The notes: generated by a model from the sequence alone, not told the origin. Shown: positions 1-13,272, counted from the first letter of the stretch. The stretch is DNA of 64,000 nucleotides from Drosophila persimilis (GCF_003286085.1 NW_020825298.1:3410001-3474000); one strand, 5' to 3'. A program made the numbers and translations.

Positions 1-3000
1 AATTAATTACACGTGCAAATTGTGATAAATTCCATTTTCTGTGTCACCACAACCCCCCCCTTTACCACACCCCCATTCAACCTAATTATTCCAAGTTTTT
101 AGTGCAGTTCTGTGTGTTTCATAATTTCATTTACATACAAGTTTCAGTCTTTTTCACTTTTCCATGCAGATTTCCATCGATTTCTTCTTGTGGCACTCAG
201 GGGTGGAGGGGGGTCGTAGGAGGAGGGGGGAATGTTGACCACAACAAGTGTCCTTGGGCCACTTTGCTGGTATCCACACAGCACTGCAGCACATCTCATT
301 TTGGAGAATTTTCTATTTATATGCACTGGCCTCTAGCGGTCACAGCTGGTCATCTCCCTCTTTAGTGCCCCTCCCATATGCATGTCCCGCCCCCAGAGAC
401 CCCCCAGAGATTCCTCTACCAGATTAAAAATTCGGCATTTGTTGCGCTGTTTTTGTTGTTATTTTTAATCAGACGACATCCACGCATCTAATTCTGTTCT
501 TAGTGATTCACGGGCGCCACGCTCACTTGGCTCTCTCTCACGGGGGCCTGCACTTTTCGAATTCGTTTTGAGCGCCAAGAGTGCCAAGTCCTTATAATTA
601 ATGTTTGCAATTGAACTTGACCCAAAAATGTGTGAATAATTCACAGTCGAGAGCAGATGCCAACGACTACTGGGGGCAAGCCCAGATACTATCCTAGTGG
701 GAGGCAGGCGGCAGGAGGCAGGAGTCGGAGGCTGCCTGGGAGATTTCAAGTGAAATTGCTTTGGACTTGGGGCCAAGTCCTATGTTACGAAACTCGACAC
801 CATCTGTAGTGTCTGTAGTAATTTATACGAGGAACAAGAACAAGCCTGTAAATGGGTCAATGGGAATGCGTTGTAAATACTACGAGAATTTATGCGCTAA
901 CGGAATGAACAGCAGAAATGTGTTTTTTGCTTTTGCTGCAGGGAAGGGGTTTCTTGGGAAAAGTGTTTACTTTTAGAAAATCATGAGACGATTTATTGGT
1001 TTCTAGAAATGGTTTCAAAAATTAGCTAGGTGAAGGAAGGATGAGACAGAATAATTTCTACTATAAATATTTACATATTTATTAATATTTATTAAAGCCA
1101 ACGACCGTATACAATTTTTAAATATTTTATACTATCTTTATGAATATTTGTATTAATTTAATTATGTGACAGAAAAGACAGTTTATTTATAGAGTAGATG
1201 TTTGGACTTTTGTTTAAACTGCTGTCACGTTTCAATTAACATACTAATGCCAATGCAAACGATTTTCTGTTAATTTATTCATAACATAGTCTGTCATGGA
1301 GCCGTGTTCCCTCTTCCATATCTGATTGATTTTTTGTTACATTTTGCTATTGACCACAAACTTAGTTCTGCCGTGGCATAATAATGTTATTCCCTTCCAA
1401 TGAATTTTATCTGATTAACGAGTATTCCTCTGCTGTTTTGCCACTTAATCTCTCAAATTGCGTGTTTATTTAGTTAAAAATAGAGCTGATTTTCTTTGTT
1501 TTTATTATTGTTTGGCTTTCTTTTGTTACTTGGGAATTGTGATTTTGAATTTGCGCGTAAAAAGAATTGTTTTCTGTTTGACCAGGTTCTCTGGAAAATA
1601 ATATAAATACAATGCAAATAAATTTTAAAGGATATATATATTTAATTTGCTAAAGAGACTGCCAATTCGCACTTCTGTTAGAATTCCCCGCTCAAGTCAA
1701 CAGCCTGCTTTAAGACCCACAATTATCGCCCAACAATTGTTCAACTTTTGTTTGAAACTTTTCCTAGAAACATTTCGCGCACTCATTTTCCATAATACCC
1801 CTTTTTCTGCTCTTTATGCAAACATTTTTGACCTAGTTATGGGATTCCTTTCACTTTTTTTGCTGTCGAGCAAATGGATTCATCTTTGCAGAAAAATAAA
1901 CTTGAAACGCTTTCGAGTGTGGAACTATCCCACTCCCGTTCCACTCTACCCTACGGCACTATATCTTCTCCCATTCCCTTTTCAGCCCTATACTCCGTCT
2001 TGTCCTTTCAGCCCTATACTCCGTCTCGTCTTTTCAGCACTATATCTTTCCTCGCCCCTCCAGCACTATATCCTCCTCATCCTCGTCTTGCCTCACTCTG
2101 GTATTCTGTTTCTGGTGCCATCACTCTCTCAAATTGCCAACTGCACAAAGTCGTCGCTTCTGTTCTCGTTTGATATCAGATGCATTCATGTTTAGTTTTG
2201 TAATTAAAACTGTAATTCTACTACAGTACGCACCCGCAGAGTGATGGAAGGGGGGGTGGAGTCATTAGCATGCAAATGTATGCCTGACTGAAAGGGGAAC
2301 CAACTAAGGTAACCCCCAACTCGCACAGAAACAAGCAGCGAGCGAGAGCGAGCCTGTTTTTGTGAGATAAGTGAGAAAAAGTGTTGAAGAAAACCGTCAT
2401 TGGGGATAGTTCCGCCAAAGAATACCCCTTACATGTACCAATCAAACACCATTATGCCAACGAAGATAGTAAATAACTTTTTGATGGAAACAGTGTCATG
2501 ATTCGTCTCATTCTGCCTATAAAATTTATCTTATCACAAGGTGATATTCAGTAGATAATTGCTGTATGTCTTTCGAGAGATTGCTACCACCATTTCTGTA
2601 TTTGAGGAGAATGACGGCGGAGGAACAAGCAAATAAGAAGATCTTTGCGGTATCTGGCAGTAGAAAACTCTTTTTAACAGCTGTAACCAACCCACCCGCA
2701 ACTCCATCATGCTCTTCGACCTCACATGTATGGCGTATACAAATTTCATTGCATACTTTTCAGCGCCCGAACGAAATTGCGGCTGCCGCCTGCGGGGCAC
2801 ATCTGTGACAGCTGGCCCTGGCATGTGAATGTAAATGTGAATTTAATTGTGCTACCCACTCACGCACACACACACTCACACACACATGGACACGCAACCC
2901 ACTCTAAGCCACAGCCGCAGCCGCACGAGGGAAAGGAGTGTTGCAGCTGTCAGTCAATCAGAAAGATGGCGTCGCCTGTCGCCGACTTGCCCTGAAAGTT

Positions 3001-4158
3001 GTGCCAAGCCAAGCTCCAAGAGGGGGACGGAGGGCTTTTATAATAATTTCAAATGTTTATAGTGCGAAATATACACACACATACACATACATACTCGTAT
3101 ATTTGATATGCACATGTATACTATATTTATATGCTGGCATAGAACTGGCATATCTCTATAACGCCTTGTCGCCTGCCCGTTGGCTGGGTTCAGGCTTAGT
3201 CGCTTTTGCCTTTTGCTTGCTTCCTTCCTGGGCAACTTCCTGTCACGCTTGAGGGCGGGCTGGCACAACCGATTGCTATATAAACATTGCCCCTATGCCA
3301 GCCAGCTACCTCTTTCTGCCGCTCTCTTCCCTGCCGTCGTCTTCTGCTATGTTTGCCATTTCAGTGTTTTATTGAAGACGACGTGCAGGAAATTTGAGCA
3401 ACGCAGAACCCGAGCAGCCAGCAACCAAAAAAAAAATGGGAAAGAAAATCCATTTACGTAATTACTTGAACCTAAAGGATCCGCCAAAGGATGCGCGCAA
3501 CGAGACCTTTTCCTTATTAAATTATTGAGGAATTGCTTAGTCGCTTATTGGAATCTGTTCTGCAACTAAGTCCCATCGATTATCCTGAAAGTTTTCTCAT
3601 TTTCCCAGCCCTCCAGAGCCGTTAATTATATTTTACTTGGAATACATATTTTTGCACAAGGGATTGCCTCGCTCCTCGGGGCAGCAAAGTGAGTCGAACT
3701 TTGTTAAAATTAGCATAATTTATGGTCTTAGTCCTCTGGCATCTGCCAGCCCTTCGGGGGGTTATTAAGACCCGAAATTTATGATTTCTGGCCAGAGGAA
3801 AGGATCTTAAATCATTTTCCTTGTAATTTGTGATGCATCAATGAAGATTTCACACAAGTTTTCTTCTTTACAAAACAAACACACGGAAGGGACCACTAAA
3901 CGAATCAATCCCCCACAATTGCTTAACTTTTGTTTAAACTTTTGCCAGAAACATTTCCGAGCAAGTAACACAATCCTCTTAGACGAGTATATCTGTTCAA
4001 TTTGTATTTGTATCGCCTTCGGAAGGGCACCCACCAGCAATAATAGAAATCAACTTCGTGGAACTTTCTTCTCTTACCAAAGTTTTGTTTGCCATTGCAG
4101 GCGTGGCCCTTTGTGGAAAGCATTTAATAATGTAAGGCGATTCCGGCCCTAAGACTAG
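1..4158. other. Gene-free upstream region (possible 5' UTR/promoter of the NIM1-type kinase)
   Basis: No reading frame here looks like a conserved protein. The stretch is AT-rich with a G-rich patch near 200-235, a pyrimidine minisatellite (1954-2086), a CA run near 2860-2885, and a CT/purine mix. The kinase downstream still lacks a clear ATG, so an untranslated or short coding first exon may lie in this interval. One candidate acceptor is the TTGCCATTGCAG that ends at 4100. I cannot place the transcription start. Confidence 0.5.
1954..2086. repeat. 26-bp pyrimidine-rich minisatellite
   Basis: Units beginning CAGCCCTATACTCC or CAGCACTATATC start at 1983, 2009, 2035 and 2061, an exact 26-bp spacing. 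A diverged unit starts near 1954. The later units drift toward CT-rich sequence. It lies outside any gene I can recognise. Confidence 0.8.
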
Positions 4159-4224
4159 GACTGGCCATTCTGTAATTACACACGAGTTCAGCGAGCAACA
4201 GGAAGAGGGACAGACAGAGCTGGA

Positions 4225-7200
4225 TTGGACGGCCAGGATATACCAGGAAAGGACTCAAGAGAAGCCCAGCCAGCGAAACGGCGTCCAACAAGTTGTCTCC
4301 AGGCTCAACAAGAACCCTCAAACGAACTTGGACTCAAACTCAAGCACAAACTCAAACACAGCTCGCTGTCCAGGGCGCTCTCTGACTGCCACCCGCCACC
4401 CAGAAGGGACCACACCCCCAACACCCCAACACCCCCACACAGAGGAGAAGCAAGCAGCAAAACGGCAGCCGTGGATACCAAAGCGCTGCGCAGTTCAGCC
4501 GCCACTGTGAAAGCGACATCGACGCCGTCGCTGGCACCGGCACCGGCACCGGCACCGTCGCAGGCACCGTCGCTGGCAATCTGTCAGCCGCCCCCACCCA
4601 CACCGCCCTATCAGCGGCTAACCAAAGCGCTGCAATGCGATCCCCGCTGCGGACACGAGGTGAGTGCAATCTGAGGTGGGTGGGCGTGAGGCGGGAGTTA
4701 GTGGGCAGGGGCCAAGAGGGCACTAACAGGCGATTCTCTAGCAGCAAATTTGAGGTAAAGTAAACAACGTGTATCTGTATCTGTATCTGATAATTACCCA
4801 CATACAACCTGTAACTTTTTTAACTAAGTGTGAAATGGGGGCAAATACTTGTACATTTCTAAGTGATTTTCAAAGAGCGATGGGGCTAAAAGGAAAAAGC
4901 TGCTTTTTTTCCCCTTTCTAAGGCGACAAAATTGGCTAAATTTCAGGAATTTTTTTAAAACAAAATAAACTATTCTGTACAAATTTGTTGGTGTTTTAAT
5001 TTTAATTAAAAGAGGTGTTTTATTGAATTTTTTTTATTTGAAAAAATATTATGACGCCGCTCTCGGCAGGCGCGTTACCTTCCAATGCCTCCACGTGTGA
5101 TCTGATATTAAATATTTATTAAAGATATAAATGATAATCAATTATATTTATTCATGCTTTGCGCAGCCAGGGCAGGGTCCCCAAAATTTCATTTGCTTTA
5201 ATTTGAATAAATAAGTACAGTATTTGTTGTACAAATAGAGCCGTTTGCATTATACCCATATTTAATATTTGCGAAATGCAATCATAAAGATAAATATAAA
5301 TACCCATAATTTGTAGGGGTTAAACAAATTTCGAAAATGGATAAATGTAGCACAAAATTCACAAAGTTTGACAAACAACATTATCATTCTACAAATCTTA
5401 TAATTTCCGTTTAGTTCTAAAAGGAAGCCAAATTTGTGTAGTTCTCGGTTAAAGTTTATTTAGCAAAAAAATGTCTTTGGGACAATAAACATAATCGAAG
5501 TAGTATTTTCCTTAGAAAGATTACGGTTAATAATATAGCTACCCCTTGAAAGGATTTCTTCCTTAAGTAATGGTAAAATAGTCATTAATTTAAATGAAAT
5601 CTAACTGCTGAAATCTCATATTCTTAAGTCCTATATCAACGCCCTCTCCTATTACGTCTCACCTTACCTTAAGGATCCTTAATCTCCCATTGTATGTGCA
5701 TAGTAAACCATTTGACGCTCAACAACCCGCCATGAATTTATTCCGCATTTCTAAGCTTCCGCTGAACAAACAAATTTCCACTTGGCCCAGTTTCTGGTGT
5801 CAAAAGCATCTAAATTGGTAGGACACAAATTTCATCTTCACAAAGTGTCATGCCAGGCCACGGAACTTATTGTGCCAGATTAGCGTGTCCTTGCGGATGA
5901 TGAATGGTCTGCTTGTTCATGCTACGAGTATAGGTAGGACACCATGCAACCTGTACAATGTACGATGTATGTGGCATGCGGCATGCGGCGACGGCGGCGG
6001 CACAAAAAGAGTTCACCTCTGACATGCTGACGTCACGGCAGCTCAGCTCCAGTGTAGGCCAGACCCGGTCCAGGTCCAGTTCCAGGCCATTGTCGCCTCT
6101 TGTGTGTGTTAGCTAATACACAAACCCTCTGCAGCAGCGCTGCAATTATGCGGAGGTTCAAGGCTAATTTGCTTGTGCCCCAATGGCTTTGAAAGGGGGG
6201 AGCGCGAGAGCCCGAGAAGAGAAGACTGTCTGTATGTGTGTGTGTGTGTGTGTGGGCTCATGCACCGTGGAATTAAGCTCTGTGGGGGGGGAGAGAGGGG
6301 GTGCGCGTTTGTATGTATGTGCTTTGTATGTGCGCGTGTGACCGAATGCAAGGCAGCCGCATTACGTATACGCCGCGTTTCGTTGCGTTTCGCCTTAATT
6401 AACGCCCACACACACACAAACCCCTCTCGATGGCTCAAAAGGTGGATTAAGCCAACCAGCCAAGAGCAGAAATAAAACAAGAAAAGCCTAAGCCTTAGAT
6501 GCAGAGGCGTTTAATACTCTTAGAGAAAAATAGGTTCTAGGGAAACCACAAGGAGATTTGCATAAAATATCTCTTTTGAAAGTGAGATTTGTATGATTTT
6601 TTCGAGATATCTTTGAAAACAAGCCAAGCCCTGTTTTCCTTATGATATATACAGAAGGACCTTATATTTTCGACTCTGAAAGAGTATAATATGCCTGCAA
6701 TAAGCAACAAGCAGCGGCAAGTGGAAGCCACGATAAGTGCAGCCACAGTTCAAATTACATTAACAAAAAAAAAAATTGTGCCCCCTTGACCTTGACTAAT
6801 TGTGAGTCCAGCAACAAGGGCGAGGGCGAGTGCGAGGGCGAGGGCGAGGGCACAGGCACTTTTCGAAGACCACATTCAACGCACACTATAAATGGGGGCA
6901 GCACTCGTATAAGAATAAATTAGCGGCCAACAAGTTTCGGCCCGGAATATGGAGGCAGTCAATGTTAATTGTTACAACATGTGTACCCACCGCAAATAAT
7001 CGCTGCATTCAATGGCCCAAGCTCAAGGCGGTCTTTAGTGGACTTTTGTCCCTGGTGGAAATCAAACAAGGAAATTGCTCATACTTTGAGTGCCTTTTGC
7101 ACATGCAAATACTTGAAATTTAAGTTAAATGAATGCCAAAATGTATTCCAACAAAATACCAATTTATTATCCTTGCGGAAGTCTTAGGATCTCTTTGCTT

Positions 7201-9782
7201 TGTATGGTTTCAGCCCCTAGTGTTTGGGGTTAATGTGGGGTCAAAACAAAGCCAAAGACGAAACCAAAGACTCAAATGGAGTGTGGGAAAGACAAATTGT
7301 TTAACAATTGAATGGAAAACATATATTCACGTATATGAAAAGGCCAAGCCAACAATTCAACTTTGGTTTACTTTTGTGGTGGCAATGGGAAGCAGTATAA
7401 ATTTGATTTAATTATATCCAAGCCAAGCCAAATGCAAGAACAAAATATGTGCGCTTGCTGTTAAGTAAAGATACTGAATATGGAATAATATATTGCTAGT
7501 TGTTTGCCCATAAGAGAATCTTGTATCTCTCGCATCCGTAAGTCTACGCACGGTCATCGGATCGTTCTGTATCTCAAATAGAAGAAGCGCAAGCCTGCAG
7601 ATACTGTTCTGGAAAGCTTTGCTTTATTCGAATGAATGATGAATGGGCTCTATTCCGTGCTGTGGAGATTCAGAATCATAGAACCTGAGTGAAAAAAGTA
7701 TTAAAAGCGTCAAACCCCAGCAGCCTAACCAGGTTGATTAATATAAAATGTATAAGAAACAAAAGTACTCAGATGTCTAGAGTATGTAGCAGAAATCAAT
7801 GGAGACCTATTGTCCTGTTTAATATCATATAAGGACTAAAATAGGATTTTATGTGAAAATAGCAGATATAAATTTAAATATTTCTACCTTCCTAATTTTT
7901 GATTTTTGCCACTTGGTCTTCTCTTCCAGGTGACCATTGGCCGTCGCATTGGTCTGTACAGATTCTGTGGCGACATCGGTCGCGGCAATTTCTCAAAAGT
8001 CAAACTGGCCGTCCATCAGCTAACGCGTGGTAGGTTTCTATATTGGATTTCCATTGGTTTTATATTGACATCCTCCTATTCGATTGCCAGACAAGGTGGC
8101 CATTAAGGTGGTGGACCTGGATCGGGCTGGACTCGATGCCAAGGCGCTGCGGATGCTGTCCAGCGAGATAGCCACTCTCGAGTGTGTTCATCATCCGAAC
8201 ATCTTAAGGTGAGATCAAAAGCGTACCCTGTGTAATGGCAGTCCTTTAACCTTCCGTCTCTTGTAGGCTTTTCGAGGTGGTAGAGACTTTGGGACGTGTC
8301 TATCTGGTCACCGAGTGGATCCGCGGCGGAGAGCTCTACAACCACATCACCCAAGGCGGTCCCCTGAGGGAGATTCATGCGGCGCCTCTGTTCAAACAGC
8401 TCCTGCTGGCCGTCAAGCATATGGTAAGATCTAAAACCGAACCCCATCGAGATCCTTCGATAACTCTAGCCCTGAAATGCACTTACAGCACAGCCTTGGC
8501 TATGTGCATCGCGATATCAAGGCGGAGAATGTGCTGCTCCTGTCAGAGGATCGCCTGAAGCTGGCCGACTTTGGTTTCAGCACACAACTCATAAATGGTA
8601 AGCCATTGCCATTGCCATTGTTTTACCTGTTCTAAAATATCACCAATCGATCCCTCGTATAGGTGCCAATCAGAAGCTCGACACATTTTGCGGCTCACCG
8701 CCATATGCCGCCCCAGAGCTCTTCTCCGATGATCATTACATAGGCGCCCCCGTAGATGTCTGGGCCCTGGGCATTCTGTTGTACTTTATGGTCGTGGGGA
8801 ATATGCCTTTTCGGGCCCCCACCATACCGGGCCTCAAGGCAGCCATTCTTAAGGGGGACTATCTGCTGCCGGGACAGCTCAGTTTGCCCTGCATAAGATT
8901 AATACGTAAGTGAGAGATTCTTGAGTGAAATGGAGAGTCCTCTATCTTTTGTACTCCCTTGCAGAGCGCGTTCTTATCCACATACCCGCCCAGCGGCCCA
9001 CCATCGATGATATGCTGAACAGCCAGTTTGTGACTTGCCCCAAGCTGAGCGCCGACCTCATGCAGTACGAGATTAATCTGCACAGCAAGCCCGTCAAGCG
9101 ATCCATCTTCTGGGTGCGCACCAAGTCGCACCGCCTGAGAAAGTCCGCCTCGCTGAGGGACCGATATGCGGAGGTGGTCAAGAAGCCGGCTATTAGCATG
9201 AACACGCGCCAGCAGGACGAGATGTTTGTGCAGAACTTTCTGCAGCCCATTGAGCTCGGGCACGAGCTGCTCCTGCAGGTGCCGAGCCAAGTCAAGGAGG
9301 CAACGGCCGAGCCGGCCAAGCGTCCTGGCAGGCGGTATCTACTCTGCGGAACGCTCAAGAAGAAGGTCACGCCCATGGAGACGGAGCCCGAGAAGCAGCT
9401 GTCCTGTTCGAATGGCAGCCAATGCCCCTCTGCCAAGATAAATCCCTGGAACGTCGAGGTGGCCGAGGACTGTCCCCTGTTCAAGAACTACGATGCAGAG
9501 ACGGGCAGCTGCGTGATGCTGCCCACCGCCACCGAAGATCTCAGCCAGCTGGGGGCTCTAGAGTTCGAGGCGCGCCAGCTGCTGGCCGAGCTGGGTGTCT
9601 CCTCGGAGATGCTGCTCAATGCCCGCCAGAGTGGGCCCCGCTCGGACATCATTGGGGCCTATCGGATTGTGGTCAACCGGCTGCAGAAGCAATCGTGGCT
9701 GGCCCGCAAACACGTCGAGATGGCCCTGCACATTGAGCCCAAGGTGGAGAAGCGAATCGAGCGCTCTTGCTGTATACTCTAA
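4225..9782 (+). CDS. CG4629: NIM1-type AMPK-related serine/threonine kinase (multi-exon)
   Basis: Coding exons read as about 4225-4659, 7930-8029, 8091-8208, 8267-8423, 8489-8597, 8663-8905 and 8965-9782; every junction is GT-AG and phase-compatible, giving about 659 aa. A proline/alanine-rich N-terminus (about 145 aa) precedes the kinase domain. Visible motifs, numbered from 4225, are the glycine loop GRGNFSKV, the VAIK lysine (about 184), HRD (277-279) with IKAEN, DFG (297-299), and the activation-loop threonine in LDTFCGSPPYAAPE (about 314), which is the LKB1 site in this family. The stretch TIGRRIGLYRF before the domain is typical of NIM1. About 250 tail residues end in CCIL, a possible prenylation box. 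The beginning is uncertain: 4225 is TTG, the exon frame is open back to a TAG at 4156, and no in-frame ATG is present. Family assignment is firm; the fly gene number is from memory. Confidence 0.88.
4660..7929 (+). other. CG4629: First mapped intron of the NIM1-type kinase gene (3.3 kb)
   Basis: The intron is bounded by GAG|GTGAGT at 4659/4660 and CTCTTCCAG|GTG at 7929/7930, phase 0. The first half (4800-5700) is AT-rich. Near 6030 there is a TGACGTCA site, around 6236-6255 a TG run, and around 6820-6850 a GAGGGC hexamer repeat. I see no coding gene or RNA gene inside it. Confidence 0.75.
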
Positions 9783-10745
9783 GCAGGGTCATAAAACTGT
9801 TGAATGTTTATATTACTCACCTGGTTCTGGTCGATCTTGGGGTTCCGTTCCCCCAAAGAAAGGTAAACTTAGTTGTCCATAGCATACTTAGTGGGGCTAC
9901 AGCAGATGATTGTCTAGGATTGATTGTTTTTTATATAAAAGAATGCTCAAAATGTCTCAGAGAGATGGCTGCTATCAGTCGAAAGCCTTGGGATCGGGAA
10001 GTTAGAGCTTTGTCACTTTTAAGACCAAATTTTACGATGCCAAAAGTTGAAATCGGAGTGTAGTGCCTCGTTGGAGTACCAGTTTCAGACAGCAATCATC
10101 TCTGACTCCTTCGCACATGTATCTTAGATCCGATCCCAATGGTCCTGCACTTGCCCAAAGAAGACACCCCTTAAGGCCAGCCACAATTACCCCTAGAGAT
10201 GTATGCTATGGGTAAGCCTTTCTTTGGGTTGGGTTTCAGCCACAGGACCTGCCACAGGCCATGCCCAATTAGTGTCAATTTTGCCAGCTGCAAGAGTCGG
10301 TAGAAGTTTGTTGTTAATGTAGTCTCGTTTTTCCTTTGGTTCCCTCCTCATTAACCCAGCAGCATAGCGAGAAAGTTCCTTATTTCGAGTAGTTTGTGTT
10401 GTTTCAAACTGTTACAGCCGGAGGCGAATAGTGAAATTGATATATAAAAATATATATATATATATATACCTACATATAGTTATACCATACATATAGTCCA
10501 AGTATTATGTATTTAGTTGTTGGTCCATTTTTGAGCATACATATACAGGCGAATATACGAACATGAATATGAATATGAATACATCTATAAATATGAATAT
10601 TGCGATCTTTGAAAACCCTCTCAATGTACAACGTTGCATAAAAATGTTTAATTGATCATCAAAAAGCATGAACAGTGTGTTTTTTGTGTATTGTCTCCCG
10701 TGGAGTCAATCTCGTACTCGTACAATAAAGCAGCATTATGAAAGA
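9783..10745 (+). other. CG4629: Probable 3' UTR of the NIM1-type kinase
   Basis: After the TAA at 9780-9782 there is no credible coding sequence until the Atg4a end. An AATAAA lies at 10724-10729 and is a reasonable polyadenylation signal. A TA-dinucleotide run lies at about 10450-10468 and GAATAT repeats at about 10560-10590. The UTR end is inferred from the signal only. Confidence 0.5.
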
Positions 10746-11351
10746 ATCGTAATCGTACAAATCGGAAACATATTATAAACTAAGTCTCATCCAATCGCCA
10801 AGGTATATTCACACATACTATATATAATGTGAGGCTCTACCGCTCTCCTCAGCCATCAAACGTTTTAGGAGCAATCTCATTGGGCATTGGGCCTTGCCCC
10901 TTTATGAATACACCTTGCACTCTCTATCTAGCCTTATTTTATTGCATTTGCAGCATCCGCCGGGCTCTGCTCTCTGCCGCTCGCTATCGCTGTCGCTGCC
11001 TCTGTCGCTCCACTTTTGCTTATTGTTGTTGCTTTTGTTCTTTTTGGCGCAGGCGTCGCGTGGCAGAGCGAGAGAGCCAACTAACTGGGGCTTCTCTCAA
11101 ACGACGGCTCTCTCACTGGGTTTGCTGCCGCTGCTGCTGGTGCCGGCAGCGTCGCCGTCTCTTACGCTCTCTTCTGTGGAGTGGAATGGAATTGATAAGA
11201 CGTTGGTTTTGAGTGGAAATCGAGTGAGAATTTTATAGTAAGATGGAACAGATGGAACTCTTTCGAATTAAGAAAGAAATATTGTGTGCAGCAATCTCAG
11301 ACGGACGCGACTGTTAAACCTAATCAAGATCTCGCCTCTCCATATTACCGA
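10746..11351. other. Convergent intergenic spacer / Atg4a 3' UTR
   Basis: The plus-strand kinase and minus-strand Atg4a converge here. Read on the minus strand, an AATAAA occurs at 10939-10944, about 410 bases past the Atg4a stop, and could end that transcript. The centre (10960-11170) is rich in CTG/CTC pyrimidine sequence. I see no separate gene. Confidence 0.5.
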
Positions 11352-12718
11352 TTACAACAACAAATACTCACCCACTATGGCAAACGAGTCCGAGTCTGAG
11401 GTGCCGGCCGGCCAGTCAATATCCGGCATGGTCGGCCATTCAATATCCTCCGCCGTGTCCCAGTCAACGGCGCGCGTCTGGCTAATCTCGAAGAGCGCCG
11501 GCGAGCACATGCCCAGCACCTCCTGGCGCAGTTTATCCAGTAGCTGCTGAAAGCTGTCACTGGTCTTGCACAGGAAGCAGACGGCCAGCGAGGGATCCAT
11601 GGCGGAGAAGCTCAGGCGTGCCGCATGCTTCTGATGGTAGGTCTCGTCGTGTTCCTGTTCGCCTGAGGAGGTCTTCTGGCCGACCACGCCCGTCTTTTGC
11701 GTGGTGTGAGGATCCAGGTACAACACTTCGTCTTCGACGTATCCAAGGAAGTACAGAGCCTGATTTGGACGGCCGCCGATCATGCCACAGCTGCTGTCCA
11801 GCTCGAGACAGCGTTTCAAAGCTGGGATGTAGATGGGATTGATGTCGCTGATGCCCAGCCGCAGGGGGATGATAAGTAGAAGTGGCTTCCAGGCATCTCC
11901 TTCCAGGCAGAGTGAATCTACAAAGGAATAAGCGAGGAATAAGCATGGACTCCTTGGATTCCAGTTCAGCCATCACTCACAGACATCATCGAGGACCACA
12001 GTGCTGTCCATAGCCACATGGACCACCAGCGAACACCAGTCATCGAATAGCACCAGTTTTCTGAAAGTATCAGAGTAATCTCAGATTACAATCCCTCCTA
12101 TATACGGATGGATATCTCTGCTCCACTTACTTGAGGATCTGTGCCACTGTATTGGGTCCCAGCCACTCGCCCACCGCCTTGTTCTGGGATTCACCCATAA
12201 GGGCGATCTGGTGTATGGAGTAGTAGCTCTTGCGGACATCTTCAAAGCGATTTACAATCTTGAGGTAGGTGGCATCCTGGCACTCGGGTGTCCAGAACCA
12301 ATCGCGTCCCAAATGCAGGTCAATAAGGGCCTGAGCGAGGACCATCTGGCCGCAGCGCAGCATGCAGCCCCATCCCCTATCCGTGGTGAGCTGCACCTCA
12401 CCTAAGGGCATGAAACCGTGGCGATAGGTACACCACAGTCGGGACTGTATATCCCTTCGGATGACTTCTAGTTCTGTGGAAAGGAATACACGATGATTGA
12501 TGATTTGCCTCTAGTGTTGGCGTCCACCACTCACCCTGTATGGCATTGTATCGTCTGCCCAGCACCCAGACGTCAGTGTTCCGTTTGGGTATATCCTCTG
12601 GCTCGCCGCTGCCCACCGCCTGGCCTACGGCACTGGCCAGGACGCTGTCCGGACCCAGATAGGCCTCGAAGACGCTCTCCATGATTCGCGTTAGCTGATC
12701 GGCGAGGATAACCAGCAT
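11352..12718 (-). CDS. Atg4a: Atg4a, cysteine protease that processes Atg8
   Basis: Four minus-strand exons, 12718-12535, 12473-12131, 12060-11981 and 11917-11352, join in phase to give 390 aa, close to the usual ATG4 size. The catalytic cysteine lies in GWGCMLRCGQM (Cys98), and the aspartate and histidine in LDPHTTQ (Asp271, His273), so the full C54-peptidase triad is present. SYYSIHQIA and GPNTVAQ are further family signatures. The enzyme trims the C-terminus of Atg8/LC3 before lipidation and removes it from membranes afterwards, in the cytosol. The last residues, DSDSFAIV, fit an LC3-interacting motif in the place where human ATG4B has FEIL. The ATG at 12718 opens MLVILADQLTRIMESVF; an alternative start is the Met at residue 13 (12682). 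The upstream region appears shared with a divergent small gene. Confidence 0.95.
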
Positions 12719-13159
12719 GGATGGAGGCGGAGTCCTAGATTCCCACCTTCGTCGCGGGCGTCGCCTTCCGTTTCGTTTCCGTTAATTGCCTGCCAATGAC
12801 GTTTCGGTTTGTCTCTGGCTCTGCCTCTGCTCGGGCTCTGTTTCTGCCTCTGCCAGCTGCCTTTGTTTTGGCCTTTTATTGTCGCCTCCGCTGCGCCCTG
12901 CTCCAACACCCTGGGGGGGTCACAGCAAATGCATTTGTTGTTGGCAGTGTCTGGTGCTGATTACACCTTAAATTCGTATTTTCTGCTTCCACTATGTATT
13001 TTTTTTTAGAACTCGAATTGATTACAACGATAACAACAGCGGCGTCGCTGCGCTGCCACGACGAATGTGTTGACGTCGTACCGCGAAGTATTGGAAAACG
13101 TCATAAGGTTAACTAACAGTGCGCCTAACAGCACCAGCTGTGCTGTTCTTGAGTTCAAG
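12719..13159. promoter_or_regulatory. Probable bidirectional promoter between Atg4a and a small plus-strand gene
   Basis: This 440-base gap separates the Atg4a start on the minus strand from a putative first exon on the plus strand. It contains TTGACGTCG near 13069 (half of a cAMP-response-type site), CACCAGCTGTG (E-box) near 13132, and a (C/T)GGCTCTGCC-type repeat near 12815-12860. The arrangement suggests a shared promoter, but start sites cannot be seen. Confidence 0.4.
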
Positions 13160-13272
13160 GTATATTAGCCGAAAGGGGTGGGTTTGGCTTGCATGCGTTG
13201 CATTTTCTGGACCGTGTTGATGTTGTCCATACCCTCTTTTTTCCTCAGCAAGTTTGTAGCGGGCGGATTTGA

